Below, piece after piece: positions 46,901-55,210 of a DNA stretch of 64,000 nucleotides. Origin of the DNA: Clostridium nigeriense. Lineage in GTDB: Bacteria > Bacillota > Clostridia > Clostridiales > Clostridiaceae. The translations under genes were made by a program, and so were the position numbers. The notes below the pieces were generated by a model. It ran no database searches. It saw only the letters and a program-made list of their open reading frames with translations, and was not told where the DNA came from. Each line of letters opens with the position of its first letter. Within the stretch, counting starts at the first letter, position 1. Where the stretch lies: positions 841,046 to 905,045 of the forward strand of contig NZ_LT575472.1 of NCBI RefSeq assembly GCF_900086595.1, written 5' to 3'.

Positions 46901-48903
46901 CAAATGGTACTGAATCAGAAGAATTTGTTGTTAATTGGAATCTTGAAGGATTAGATTTTTCTAAAGAAAATACAAATATTTCTGTTCCTGGTACTGTAGA
47001 ATTATTAGGTAAGACTTATAATGTTATAGCAAATGTACGTATAGTTCCAGCTTTGAAAGCAGCTAGAAATCTTGCTATAAACAAAGCTAATGAAAATGAT
47101 GATATTCCAGTATTATCACAAAGTCCTAAAGTAACAGCAGATAACTTAAATTCAATTAATAATGGAACTACAAATGGTGGTGAAAATGTTAATGAGCGTT
47201 GGACAAACTGGAATGAACGTAATCTAGCTGGTGAAAATGGTGAACCTAAGGGAGCTTATGTTCAATTTGATTGGAAGAATAAATACGATATAGATCGTTT
47301 AGACTTATGGTTATTTACAGATAATTTAAGCGCAAGAATTCCAAAGAAAGTTGAAATTAGTTATAAAAATGAAAAGGGAGAATATGTAGTAGCACCACAT
47401 ACAAATACAACAGAAGTATCACATACTGCTGGTGAAACAACTTATTTCTTAGATAATGTTATAAATACTGATAGTATTAGAATTTATATGCAACAGCCAC
47501 AGTCAGGAAATTGTGTTGGATTAACAGAAGTAAAGGTTTATGAATATGTAGCTCAAGAAAATGTTAAGTCAAAAAATAATTTAAATGAAATAAAGCTAGA
47601 TGGTAAAGTTTTAGAAAACTTTGACCCAGCTGTAAATGAATACTCAGTTAATTTAGAAAAATTACCTGAATTAGTTGAAGCAACATCATCTGATAATGCT
47701 TCAGTAACTGTATTACCAATCCATAATAATAAATCAATAATAGTTGTTCGAGCTGAGGATGGATCCACAAATATTTATACTGTAAATTATGTGTTACTAA
47801 CACCAAAGGAATACACTATTACAGTAAATAAAACAGAGGGGGGTTCAGTTGCAGGAGCAGGAAAATATGCAGAGGGACAAGAAGTTACTTTAGTTGCAAC
47901 AGCTAATAAAGGATTTGAGTTTATAGGTTGGTTTGATAAAGATGATAATGAAGTTAGCAGGGATATAACTTATAGATTTATAGCTGAATTTGATATAGTA
48001 TTAACTGCGAAATTCAGAGAAAATAATGAAGCTCCAGGAAATGTTGATAAAACAATGTTAAAAAGCTCTGTAGAATACGCTGAAGATTTAAAAGCAAATG
48101 GAGCTCTTGAAAATGTAGTTCCAGCAGTAGTTAAAGAATTTGAAGCAGCACTGGAAAATGCAAAAAATGTTTTAGCAAATGAAAATGCTACAGAAGTTGA
48201 AGTAGATGAAGCTGCTAAGAGATTAATTGAAGTAATTCATATGTTAGAATTCAAAAAAGGTGATAAAGAACAACTTGAAAAGCTAGTTAAAACAATAAAT
48301 ACTTTAGATGGAACTAAGTATATAGAGTCAACTTGGTCTAAACTTCAAGCTGAACTTGAAAAAGCTAATAAAGTAATAGCTGATGAAAATGCAATGGAAG
48401 CAGAAGTAAAAGATGCTTACAATAAATTAGTTAAAGCTTATTTAGATTTAAGATTAGCCCCAGATAAATCTAAGCTTGAAAACTTAATAAATAGAGTTGA
48501 ATCAATGGATACATCTAAATATACAAAAGAAAGTGTTAAAGCACTTAATGGGAAATTAAAAGAAGGTAAAGCTGTTTTAAATAATGAAAAAGCTACTCAA
48601 AAAGAAGTAAATGAAACAGTAAAAGGATTAGAAATAGCTTTAGCCAACTTAGAATTAGCAAAGGGTAATGACAATACTGGAAGTGATGGTACTGATAACG
48701 GAGCTACTGGAGGTAATGGAGACAATAACGATACTACTAATAATGGTAGCGAAGGTGATAAGAATATTGAAGCAGGAAAGGGAAACTTACCAGCAACTGG
48801 TGCTGCAGTATCAAGCACTCAAATAATTATCCTAGCATTAGTTTTAATAGCAGGTGGTGCAATTATAATAAGCCAAAGAAAACCTAAAAATAATAATAAA
48901 TAA
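43909..48903 (+). CDS. Cell-wall-anchored GH2 beta-galactosidase
   Basis: 1664 residues: signal peptide (about 1-32), GH2 sugar-binding domain (50-220, LPHDWSIEGDF), Ig-like domain (222-330), barrel (330-640) with acid/base E464 in SIGNEVLEG and nucleophile E619 in GFDYIGEPTPW, C-terminal Ig and invasin-like domains (650-885), two Big_4-like domains (890-1050), F5/8C-like module (1055-1220), cadherin-like domain (1225-1300), a bacterial repeat (1303-1375), three FIVAR repeats (1380-1590), linker, LPATG at 1627 and a short basic tail. The layout resembles bifidobacterial multidomain beta-galactosidases used on LacNAc and milk glycans. Its stop codon abuts the degraded GH4 remnant. Confidence 0.93.
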   Translation: MRAFQKRVCALLVGMSVMTSLVPTTVKAQTRQTQEAETVYVGFIKDGERSTLFNQDWRFYKGDQASAESVDFNDSSWTSLSLPHDWSIEGDFTVQGEAESGFLLGGTGWYRKHFVVPEKYKDKELTINFDGVYMNSEVYVNGKLVGEHNYGYTAFAFDITDELICDGKTENIIAVKVKNPTPSSRWYSGSGIYRDVTLTLTDTIHVSHLGTTVTTPEIEAQQGGSVDVVVDTVIENESDNAADVKLKTTVINNNEEAVSAPVEETKNIAANGSADFAQTAVVNNPALWSVDNPNMYKVKNEVIVNDEVVDTYYTNFGFRYFNFDRDTGFSLNGENMKLKGVSMHHDQGSLGAASYYRAVERQMEIMKEMGVNSIRVTHNPASEMLLEICDRLGLLVINEAFDTWTNSKNGNVNDFAKFFNVPIEEGNQIINGEPGMSWGEFEAKSMVKTSKNNPSVIMWSIGNEVLEGIGGDTSNYVNIAENIIDWIQEEDTTRPVTIGDNKSKGWDSRAVAISDAVANNGGVVGFNYANENQFNSLRNGKANWILYGAETSSAVHSRGYYKTRERSAQSNADLQLPEFDNNSNKVGWGHSASDAWKYTIKHDYNAGEYVWTGFDYIGEPTPWNGTGSGSVSGGRPAPKSSFFGIVDTAGFEKDIYYLYQSQWNDDVNTLHVLPTWNKEDIPVQNGNVQVDVFTDAYKVELYINNKLVGTKASTEHTTAAGYKYYTFENDSLYPSFNVKYEEGTIEAKAYDKDGNLITDTEGRSLIKTYGKVSTVELSADRATIDADGYDLSYITVDLVDANGNIASGASNRLNYTLEGNGKIVGLDNGNASDTDRYKPESFKSGSRSAFNGKALVIVQSTKDAGDMTLTVLGEGIESQSITINTVNNAGDNKYIESYDIVKDYYVGLDEKPALPKEVAARYNDGTTETIKVQWNEYDESELGTPQIFKATGKLEGTDIAVIANVHVVGNVVSMENVSTFTYAGNTPTLPKAVKGYLANGTESEEFVVNWNLEGLDFSKENTNISVPGTVELLGKTYNVIANVRIVPALKAARNLAINKANENDDIPVLSQSPKVTADNLNSINNGTTNGGENVNERWTNWNERNLAGENGEPKGAYVQFDWKNKYDIDRLDLWLFTDNLSARIPKKVEISYKNEKGEYVVAPHTNTTEVSHTAGETTYFLDNVINTDSIRIYMQQPQSGNCVGLTEVKVYEYVAQENVKSKNNLNEIKLDGKVLENFDPAVNEYSVNLEKLPELVEATSSDNASVTVLPIHNNKSIIVVRAEDGSTNIYTVNYVLLTPKEYTITVNKTEGGSVAGAGKYAEGQEVTLVATANKGFEFIGWFDKDDNEVSRDITYRFIAEFDIVLTAKFRENNEAPGNVDKTMLKSSVEYAEDLKANGALENVVPAVVKEFEAALENAKNVLANENATEVEVDEAAKRLIEVIHMLEFKKGDKEQLEKLVKTINTLDGTKYIESTWSKLQAELEKANKVIADENAMEAEVKDAYNKLVKAYLDLRLAPDKSKLENLINRVESMDTSKYTKESVKALNGKLKEGKAVLNNEKATQKEVNETVKGLEIALANLELAKGNDNTGSDGTDNGATGGNGDNNDTTNNGSEGDKNIEAGKGNLPATGAAVSSTQIIILALVLIAGGAIIISQRKPKNNNK

Positions 48904-48914
48904 CTTTAACTTCA

Positions 48915-48974
48915 AAAGAAGTCTTAGATGATATGGTTTAAGGAAATAAGGGGTTTTATACAGAATTAAAATAA
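48915..48974 (+). pseudogene. Second 3' remnant of the GH4 gene
   Basis: Reads KEVLDDMV, stop, GNKGFYTELK, stop. This matches the first remnant residue by residue (KEILDDMIEANKGFWPELK), including the final ELK and stop, with one internal stop. Similarity extends back to the GH2 stop at 48901. The same terminator follows 16 nt later. Confidence 0.8.
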
Positions 48975-48990
48975 GAATATAAAGAATATT

Positions 48991-49028
48991 AAACTCAGGT
49001 GATCAGACTACTGGTCACCTGAGTTTTC
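48991..49028 (+). terminator. Terminator of the GH4 remnant, copy 2
   Basis: AAACTCAGGTGATCAG pairs with CTGGTCACCTGAGTTT over 16 bp (one G-U) around ACTA, followed by TTCTTAT. It now ends the GH2 transcript. Confidence 0.9.
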
Positions 49029-49075
49029 TTATAATTATAATGGAAGATTGCAATTAAATTGAATTTCTGTTAAGT

Positions 49076-49104
49076 TTGTGCAGTAATTTGGTATTGTTTA
49101 TAAT
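49076..49104 (+). promoter_or_regulatory. Promoter of the first PRD-EIIB-EIIA regulator gene
   Basis: TTGTGC, 17-bp spacer, TATAAT (consensus -10). Confidence 0.65.
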
Positions 49105-49139
49105 ACTGTAAGAGTAGATAATTAAAGTGAGGGATGGAT

Positions 49140-51059
49140 ATGAGAGAAAGATCAGAAAAGATACTAAAAATTATATTAGATAAAGGAAGCATAAAATTAC
49201 AAGATTTAATTGAAATATTTAATATATCAAAAAGAACTCTTTACTATAATATCGAGGATATCAATTATGATATAAAGGACTGCGGTGAAGTAAAAAGTAT
49301 AAATCATGTTTTTTCATTCGTGGGAGACTATGATAAATTGTATAAAAAAATGTTTATTGCAGGAGATAACTTTATAAATATTGAAAATAGAAGGAACTAT
49401 ATTTTATATAAGATTTTCAATGAAGAAAAATTCACTATTGAATCTTTAGTAAATGAGATGAGACTTTCTAAAAATACTATAGTTCAAACCATTGATTGTA
49501 TTAAGGAGAATCTTCTTAAAGATGGATTAAAATTAGTTTACAAGAAGGGATATAAAATAATAGGAAGTGAACTAAAAATTAGAGAAAAATATATACTTCT
49601 TATGGAAGAAAATAGAGAACTACTAAGAGAGTATAGTGAAGATATATTAGCTTTTGATAAAGAGTGCACTTTAAATCTTACAGATTATTCTTTAACTAAT
49701 CTTTCTAGATTTATTTCATTTCTTAACAAAAGAATTAAAAATAATTTTTCTATTCATTCCTATAAATTTGAATGCAATGTAAAGGGTTTTGGTTACTATA
49801 AGTTACTTAAAAATCTATTAATCAAAGAAGCAGAGGAAAGTGAAGTTGCATATTTATGTGCTTACGTAAGTACTTTACCAAGCTTAAATAATAATATTTC
49901 AGAAGAGAAAATAAAAAACTATGTGGATATTCTAATTAAGAGGTTTGAAGCAAATACAGCAATAACAATTGAAGATAAAAATGAATTTAAGAGAAATTTA
50001 AAAAGACATTTATTATCTTCTTACTATAGAATAAGATTTGCTTTCCCAATTAGTAATCCATCTCTAGATGAAATTAAGAGAAAACATGGATCATTATATA
50101 AAATAATTAAATCCATATTAGAAGATGAGAAAGACTTTCCAGATTTTATAGGTATAAGAGAAGAAGAAATAGGATTTATTGCTGCTTATTTTGGAGGATA
50201 TTTGAGAGGGACAAAAAATGAGATAAAAGGAAGAAAGAAAGTATTAGTTGTATGTCCCAATGGGTTATTAATATCAAAAAATCTTGAAATCCAACTATAC
50301 AAGTATATACCAACAATTGATATTATAGCTGTTATGTCAATTAAGGAGCTACATGAATCTAATATAGAGTATGATTATATAGTTTCTACAATGGACATAC
50401 CAGGTAAGAAAAACGTTATAGTTGTAAACCCAATGCTAAGTAAGTTAGATATTAAACAACTTATGGACAAGCTTGTTAGTTTTAATCAAAGTAATTTACA
50501 GTTCAATATAGAAAGAATAATGCAAGCTATAAAGAAAAATGCAAACATAATTAATTATGAAAATCTTAAAAATGATTTAATAAAAATTATTTATCAGATG
50601 GATGAGAAGGAGGAGTATCAACCAATGCTAAAAGAATTAGTTAATGAGAAGAGAGTTAATAAAGTATTGAGAGTTAAGGATTGGAAAGAAGCAATTAGAC
50701 TTGCATCTCAGCCATTATTAGAAGATAACTCTATAGATGAGAGATATGTAGATGCAATGATAGAAAGTATCAAAAAGCATGGCCCATATATAGTTTTAGC
50801 AGATGGATTTGCATTGCCACATGCTAATTCAAAGGATGGAGTTAATAGATTAGCTATGTCATTACTAACAGTTGAAGAAGAGGTGGATCTATTAGGAAAG
50901 CCAGTAAATATTTTTATGGTGCTTGCAACCATTGATAATAATAGTCATATTAAGGCTTTAGCATCATTATCAGAAATTTTATTTGATAAAGAAAACTTAG
51001 GTGTTTTTAGAGAAGGTAATAAAGAAAAGATATTAAAAATTATAAATGATAAAGAATAA
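49140..51059 (+). CDS. PRD-domain transcriptional regulator with EIIB and EIIA domains, first copy
   Basis: About 639 residues: two N-terminal HTH domains (about 5-45 LQDLIEIFNISKRTLYY, 80-150), PRD regions (about 160-390), EIIB-like segment (about 395-480, KKVLVVCPNGLL with a cysteine) and an EIIA of the mannitol/ascorbate class (about 500-639) with active histidine in ALPHANSKDG. These PTS-phosphorylated activators control adjacent PTS genes. I take ATG 49140, since GAGGG (49129-49133) is too close to ATG 49134. The next gene is 29 nt away; this regulator is thus first gene of an operon with EIIB and EIIC and supplies its own EIIA-like domain. Confidence 0.9.
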   Translation: MRERSEKILKIILDKGSIKLQDLIEIFNISKRTLYYNIEDINYDIKDCGEVKSINHVFSFVGDYDKLYKKMFIAGDNFINIENRRNYILYKIFNEEKFTIESLVNEMRLSKNTIVQTIDCIKENLLKDGLKLVYKKGYKIIGSELKIREKYILLMEENRELLREYSEDILAFDKECTLNLTDYSLTNLSRFISFLNKRIKNNFSIHSYKFECNVKGFGYYKLLKNLLIKEAEESEVAYLCAYVSTLPSLNNNISEEKIKNYVDILIKRFEANTAITIEDKNEFKRNLKRHLLSSYYRIRFAFPISNPSLDEIKRKHGSLYKIIKSILEDEKDFPDFIGIREEEIGFIAAYFGGYLRGTKNEIKGRKKVLVVCPNGLLISKNLEIQLYKYIPTIDIIAVMSIKELHESNIEYDYIVSTMDIPGKKNVIVVNPMLSKLDIKQLMDKLVSFNQSNLQFNIERIMQAIKKNANIINYENLKNDLIKIIYQMDEKEEYQPMLKELVNEKRVNKVLRVKDWKEAIRLASQPLLEDNSIDERYVDAMIESIKKHGPYIVLADGFALPHANSKDGVNRLAMSLLTVEEEVDLLGKPVNIFMVLATIDNNSHIKALASLSEILFDKENLGVFREGNKEKILKIINDKE

Positions 51060-51088
51060 AAAAATATATAAATAACAGGAGGGTTAAT

Positions 51089-51364
51089 ATGAAAATTTTA
51101 GCAGTTTGTGGATTTGGCGTGGGATCATCAATGATTTTAAAAATGTCAATAGAAAAGGTTTTAAAAGAAATGGGTATTAGTGCAGAAGTAAATAATACAG
51201 ATATAAATGATGCAAGAGGAACTGATTGTGATGTTATATTCACTAGTCAAGAACTTCAACAAGAGTTACAAGGAACAGTAGGTGTACCTGTTTATCCAGT
51301 AAAAAAATATATGGATTTAGCAGAAGTTAAAGAAGTTATACAAAAGTATTTAAATAATAAATAG
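51089..51364 (+). CDS. PTS EIIB, ascorbate-like (SgaB/UlaB) family, first copy
   Basis: 91 residues with phosphorylation cysteine C7 in AVCGFGVGSS. It passes phosphate from EIIA to the sugar carried by the EIIC encoded 13 nt downstream. No free EIIA gene is in this half; the EIIA at 54411 or the EIIA-like domain of the regulator may serve. Confidence 0.9.
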   Translation: MKILAVCGFGVGSSMILKMSIEKVLKEMGISAEVNNTDINDARGTDCDVIFTSQELQQELQGTVGVPVYPVKKYMDLAEVKEVIQKYLNNK

Positions 51365-51376
51365 GAGGATGGTTTT

Positions 51377-52633
51377 ATGGATTTTTTAATTAATAACGTA
51401 TTACGTAACCCACCATTATTATTAGGCTTAATAGCTGCGATAGGATTAATATTACAGAAGAAGAAGGTTGCTGATATAGTGAAAGGTTCATTATTAGCAG
51501 CTTTTGGAATGGTAATATTAGATCAAGGAACTTCAATGCTAATAAGTTCAATATCACCAATAAATTCTGCTTTCCAAAGTTTAACTGCGTCAGGAGTAGC
51601 TTTAGAAGGATTGAATGATGCAACATTTACAGCAAGCTATGGTGGAACAATTGGTTTAGCTATGTTTATTGGATTAGCTATTCATATATTAATAGCTAGA
51701 TTTACTCCAATTAAGACTATATTCTTAACAGGACATATGTTATGGTGGTTCCCATTTATATTCATAGCTGCAGGGGTTGAAGGTGGATTAACTGGATGGG
51801 CACTTATACTTTTCGGTGCTATTTTATCTGCACTTTATTGGTCAATTATGCCTTGGTTATTAAGAAAGTATGTTTCTGATGTTACTGGAGATACCTCATT
51901 TACATTAGGACATCCAAGTGGAATTTTAGCATTATTATCTGGATTTGTGGCTAGTAAATTAGGAAATAAAGAAAAATCATCAGAAGATTTAAAGCTTCCA
52001 GCAGGACTTTCATTCTTTAGAGAAATTTCAATAACAGGTGGAATCGTTATCTTTATTATGTTCTTAGTTGTTGGACTTGTTATTCCAGAAGGTTTTGCAG
52101 ATTTAGATCAAAACTTAGTTATGTATGCAATTACTCAAGGCTTCACTTTTGGGGCTGGTTTAATAGTAATGCTACAAGGCGTTAGAATGTTAATTAATCA
52201 AATAGTACCAGCATTTAAAGGAATTTCTGAAAAGATTGTTCCAAATGCAATTCCAGCTTTTGATTGCCCAATATTATTTAACTATAAACCTAATGCTGTA
52301 TTAATAGGATTTATTACCGCAATGATAACATCAACAATTTTAGTATTAGTATGTAATTATTTAAATATATTTAATGTGTTACTAATACCTCTAGTTATAA
52401 CTTCTTTCTTTGAATGTGGTGCAGCAGCAGTTATAGGAGAGGGACAAGGTGGTCTTAGAGGTGCTATTATAGGAACAATAACAGCTGCTATTTTAATGGT
52501 AGTTTTAGTAGGAATATCAGCAGTAATTTACTCTGGTACAATTCAAAATTGGATATTAATATTTGGTGGTAATGACTTATCTCTATTTGGAATTATAGGT
52601 AAGTTAATAGCTTCAATATTTGGGGGAATATAA
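51377..52633 (+). CDS. PTS EIIC, ascorbate-like (SgaT/UlaA) family, first copy
   Basis: 418 residues, about 10-11 membrane segments, typical UlaA-like stretches: NPPLLLGLIAAIGL at the start, FLTGHMLWWFP near 115 and GVRMLINQIVPAFKGISEKI near 272. AGGAGG precedes the ATG. No ulaG, ulaD, ulaE or ulaF lies nearby, so the substrate is unlikely to be ascorbate. It probably transports a pentitol- or sugar-acid-like compound. Confidence 0.9.
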   Translation: MDFLINNVLRNPPLLLGLIAAIGLILQKKKVADIVKGSLLAAFGMVILDQGTSMLISSISPINSAFQSLTASGVALEGLNDATFTASYGGTIGLAMFIGLAIHILIARFTPIKTIFLTGHMLWWFPFIFIAAGVEGGLTGWALILFGAILSALYWSIMPWLLRKYVSDVTGDTSFTLGHPSGILALLSGFVASKLGNKEKSSEDLKLPAGLSFFREISITGGIVIFIMFLVVGLVIPEGFADLDQNLVMYAITQGFTFGAGLIVMLQGVRMLINQIVPAFKGISEKIVPNAIPAFDCPILFNYKPNAVLIGFITAMITSTILVLVCNYLNIFNVLLIPLVITSFFECGAAAVIGEGQGGLRGAIIGTITAAILMVVLVGISAVIYSGTIQNWILIFGGNDLSLFGIIGKLIASIFGGI

Positions 52634-52705
52634 AAAGTCAAATTTCTAAAAGATTAATTATATAATTACATGATTATTTAATCTTAGGAGGGAATTTTAA
52701 AGGAT

Positions 52706-53446
52706 ATGACATTTAAATATTTTGATAAAATAAAAGAATTAATAGATATAGTAGAGATTGAAGAAAAAGAAAATATGATTAAAGCAACAAAAGTAATTGT
52801 AGATGCTATACTTAATAAAAAATCTATCTTTTCTTTTGGAGCATCACATGCAGGAATATTAAGCGAAGAATTATTCTATAGAGCTGGTGGCCTTGTAGTG
52901 ATAAATCCTATATTTGCTAAAAATTTAATGTTAGATACTTATCCAATAACTTTAACTAGTGAAATTGAAAGATTAGAGGGATATGGAACTACAATAGCAA
53001 AAAAGAGCAATATTTCTAGTGGAGATGTTGTAATTGTGCATTCAGTTTCAGGAAGAAATCCAGTAAGTATAGAAGTTGCTATGGAAGCTAAAAAAATTGG
53101 AGCTACTGTAATTTGTATAACTAATTTAAATTATTCAAAGGAAGTATCCTCAAGACATTCATCAGGAAAGAATCTATACCAAGTTAGTGATATAGTTATT
53201 GATAACCATGGGGAAAAGGGTGATGCATGTGTAGAGATAGATGGATTAGATCAAAAGGTTAGTCCTACTTCTACAGTAATAGCAGCAACAATTATGAATT
53301 CAATAGTTGCACAAGCTACACAAGAACTTCTTTACAATGGATTGAAAACGCCTCCAATATTCTATAGTGCTAATATAGATGGTGGAGATGAGCTTAATAA
53401 AAAGATTTTTGAAGAATACAAGAATATGATTCACTATAAATATTAA
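52706..53446 (+). CDS. SIS-domain phosphosugar isomerase-like protein (UPF0309-like)
   Basis: 246 residues. The SIS core is recognisable: SIFSFGASHAGILSEEL near 36 and VVIVHSVSGRNPVSIEVAM near 109. Family members bind phosphosugars as isomerases or sensors. Encoded in the same direction after the first EIIC and followed by a terminator, it likely handles the sugar phosphate delivered by the PTS. Substrate unknown. Confidence 0.83.
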   Translation: MTFKYFDKIKELIDIVEIEEKENMIKATKVIVDAILNKKSIFSFGASHAGILSEELFYRAGGLVVINPIFAKNLMLDTYPITLTSEIERLEGYGTTIAKKSNISSGDVVIVHSVSGRNPVSIEVAMEAKKIGATVICITNLNYSKEVSSRHSSGKNLYQVSDIVIDNHGEKGDACVEIDGLDQKVSPTSTVIAATIMNSIVAQATQELLYNGLKTPPIFYSANIDGGDELNKKIFEEYKNMIHYKY

Positions 53447-53480
53447 TTTCTATCATATGAAACAAATATAGAGGTTATTT

Positions 53481-53511
53481 AGGAGCTGTTTTTAAGACAG
53501 CTCCTATTTCA
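53481..53511 (+). terminator. Terminator after the SIS gene
   Basis: AGGAGCTGT and ACAGCTCCT pair around TTTTAAG and are followed by ATTTCATT. Confidence 0.75.
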
Positions 53512-53666
53512 TTATAATAATTAATATATTACAAAAAAATTCAAGTATCTAAAAGTATCCTGGAGATTTTTTTGTTTCCTAATAAAAGGGAAATAAAATG
53601 ATATTCTTAAATGAATATTATTATTGTACTATAGTATTAGGAATTAAAAACAAAGGGGAGAGTAAA

Positions 53667-54383
53667 ATGAGAAGTAAATTAAATATAAAAATATATGCAG
53701 ATGGAGCAGACTTGAAATCAATGTTAGAAGAATATAATAAAGGAATTGTAAGTGGATTTACTACAAATCCCTCATTAATGAAAGCTGCAGGAATAAAAAG
53801 TTATAAAGATTTTGGAAAGAAAGTATTAGATAAAATAAAAGATATGCCAATTTCATTTGAAGTTTTTTCTGATGATGAAGAATCTATTTTAAAGGAAGCA
53901 AGAGAACTTTATACTTGGGGAGAAAACGTTTATATTAAAATTCCTGTAGTTAATACTAAGGGGGAGTCTAATGGAAATATAATCAAGGAATTATCTGAAG
54001 AAAATATAAAATTAAATATAACAGCAGTTTTTACAGTTGATCAAGTGAAAGATGTATTAAATGTTTTAAATAAGGATACTCCTGCTATAATATCCATATT
54101 TGCTGGAAGAATAGCTGATGCTGGAGTTAATCCAGTAGGAATAATGAAAGAAGCTATTGAACTTGCTAAAGATTATCCTAAGGTTGAAATTTTGTGGGCA
54201 AGCTGTAGGGAATTATACAATATAATTGAGGCTAGTAATATTGGCTGTCATATAATTACTGTTCAAAATAGTATATTAAAAAAATTTAATTTGTTTGGAA
54301 AGAACTTAACTGATTACTCTATAGAAACAGTAAAAGACTTTTTTAAGGATGGAAAGAGTTTAGGATTTTCAATTGTAGAATAG
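53667..54383 (+). CDS. Transaldolase-like / fructose-6-phosphate aldolase-like protein
   Basis: About 238 residues, the short transaldolase/FSA size. It starts KIYADGADLKSML, has SGFTTNPSLM near 29-38 and the Schiff-base lysine K91 in YIKIPV. Such enzymes split or join ketose phosphates. ATG 53667 follows AAAGGGGAGAG; an upstream in-frame ATG at 53598 lacks a ribosome binding site and gives an unrelated N-terminus. It begins an operon with a second ascorbate-type PTS. Its product may act on the same sugar phosphate as the SIS protein. Confidence 0.86.
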   Translation: MRSKLNIKIYADGADLKSMLEEYNKGIVSGFTTNPSLMKAAGIKSYKDFGKKVLDKIKDMPISFEVFSDDEESILKEARELYTWGENVYIKIPVVNTKGESNGNIIKELSEENIKLNITAVFTVDQVKDVLNVLNKDTPAIISIFAGRIADAGVNPVGIMKEAIELAKDYPKVEILWASCRELYNIIEASNIGCHIITVQNSILKKFNLFGKNLTDYSIETVKDFFKDGKSLGFSIVE

Positions 54384-54410
54384 ATATGTAATAAAAGAGA
54401 GGTTAAGACT

Positions 54411-54875
54411 ATGATAGAAAATTTATTAACTGAAGAATTAATTGATATAAAAGTAAAAGTAGAAAAATGGGAAGATGCTGTAGTTATAGCTGGAAAATTA
54501 CTTTTAAATAATAAAAAAATTGAGGAAAGATATATAAGAGCTATGATAGAAACAGTTAAAGAAATGGGGCCTTATATAGTAATGGCACCAGGAATAGCGA
54601 TGCCTCATGGTAGGCCAGATTGTGGAGTCAATGATATAGGAATAGCTATAGTTACTTTAGAGAATGGTATAGGTTTTGGGAGTGAGGAATTTGATCCTGT
54701 TAAGATTATATTTGCAATTTGTGCAAAAGAAAATAAATCTCATATTGAGTTAATTCAAGATCTAGCTTTTATTTTAGATAGCGATGAGTTATTAAATAAT
54801 ATAGATAATTGTAACTCAAAAGGTGATCTATTAGATTTGATATTAGATGTTTATAAGAAAAATAAATATAAGTAA
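54411..54875 (+). CDS. PTS EIIA, mannitol/ascorbate (SgaA/UlaC) family
   Basis: 154 residues with the phosphorylated histidine H66 in AMPHGRPD, full length for UlaC-like EIIA. AGAGAGG precedes the ATG; it is 28 nt after the aldolase and 12 nt before the EIIB gene. Likely feeds both local EIIBC pairs. Confidence 0.9.
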   Translation: MIENLLTEELIDIKVKVEKWEDAVVIAGKLLLNNKKIEERYIRAMIETVKEMGPYIVMAPGIAMPHGRPDCGVNDIGIAIVTLENGIGFGSEEFDPVKIIFAICAKENKSHIELIQDLAFILDSDELLNNIDNCNSKGDLLDLILDVYKKNKYK

Positions 54876-54886
54876 GGAGGATTTTT

Positions 54887-55168
54887 ATGAAAATTATAAC
54901 TGTATGTGGTAATGGCATTGGTAGTAGCTTAATGCTAGCTATGAAGATACAAGAAATATGTGATGAGGAGGGGATAAGGGTAGATGTTGAATCTTGTGAC
55001 GTAAGTGCAGCTGTAGGTAAGAAATGTGATCTTTTTGTAACTGTTAAGGAATTGGCTCCAAACTTTAATAAAGATAAGACTTTAATCGTTAGAAGTTATA
55101 TAAATAAAAAGAAAATAAAGGAAGATATACTAGATAGGATAAAAGCTAAAAGTGCTGATTTAAATTAA
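54887..55168 (+). CDS. PTS EIIB, ascorbate-like family, second copy
   Basis: 93 residues with C7 in TVCGNGIGSS. AAGGAGG precedes the ATG. Part of EIIA-EIIB-EIIC set. Confidence 0.9.
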   Translation: MKIITVCGNGIGSSLMLAMKIQEICDEEGIRVDVESCDVSAAVGKKCDLFVTVKELAPNFNKDKTLIVRSYINKKKIKEDILDRIKAKSADLN

Positions 55169-55210
55169 TATTTTATTTTAATATTATTATTTATAAAGGG
55201 GATTGGTATT

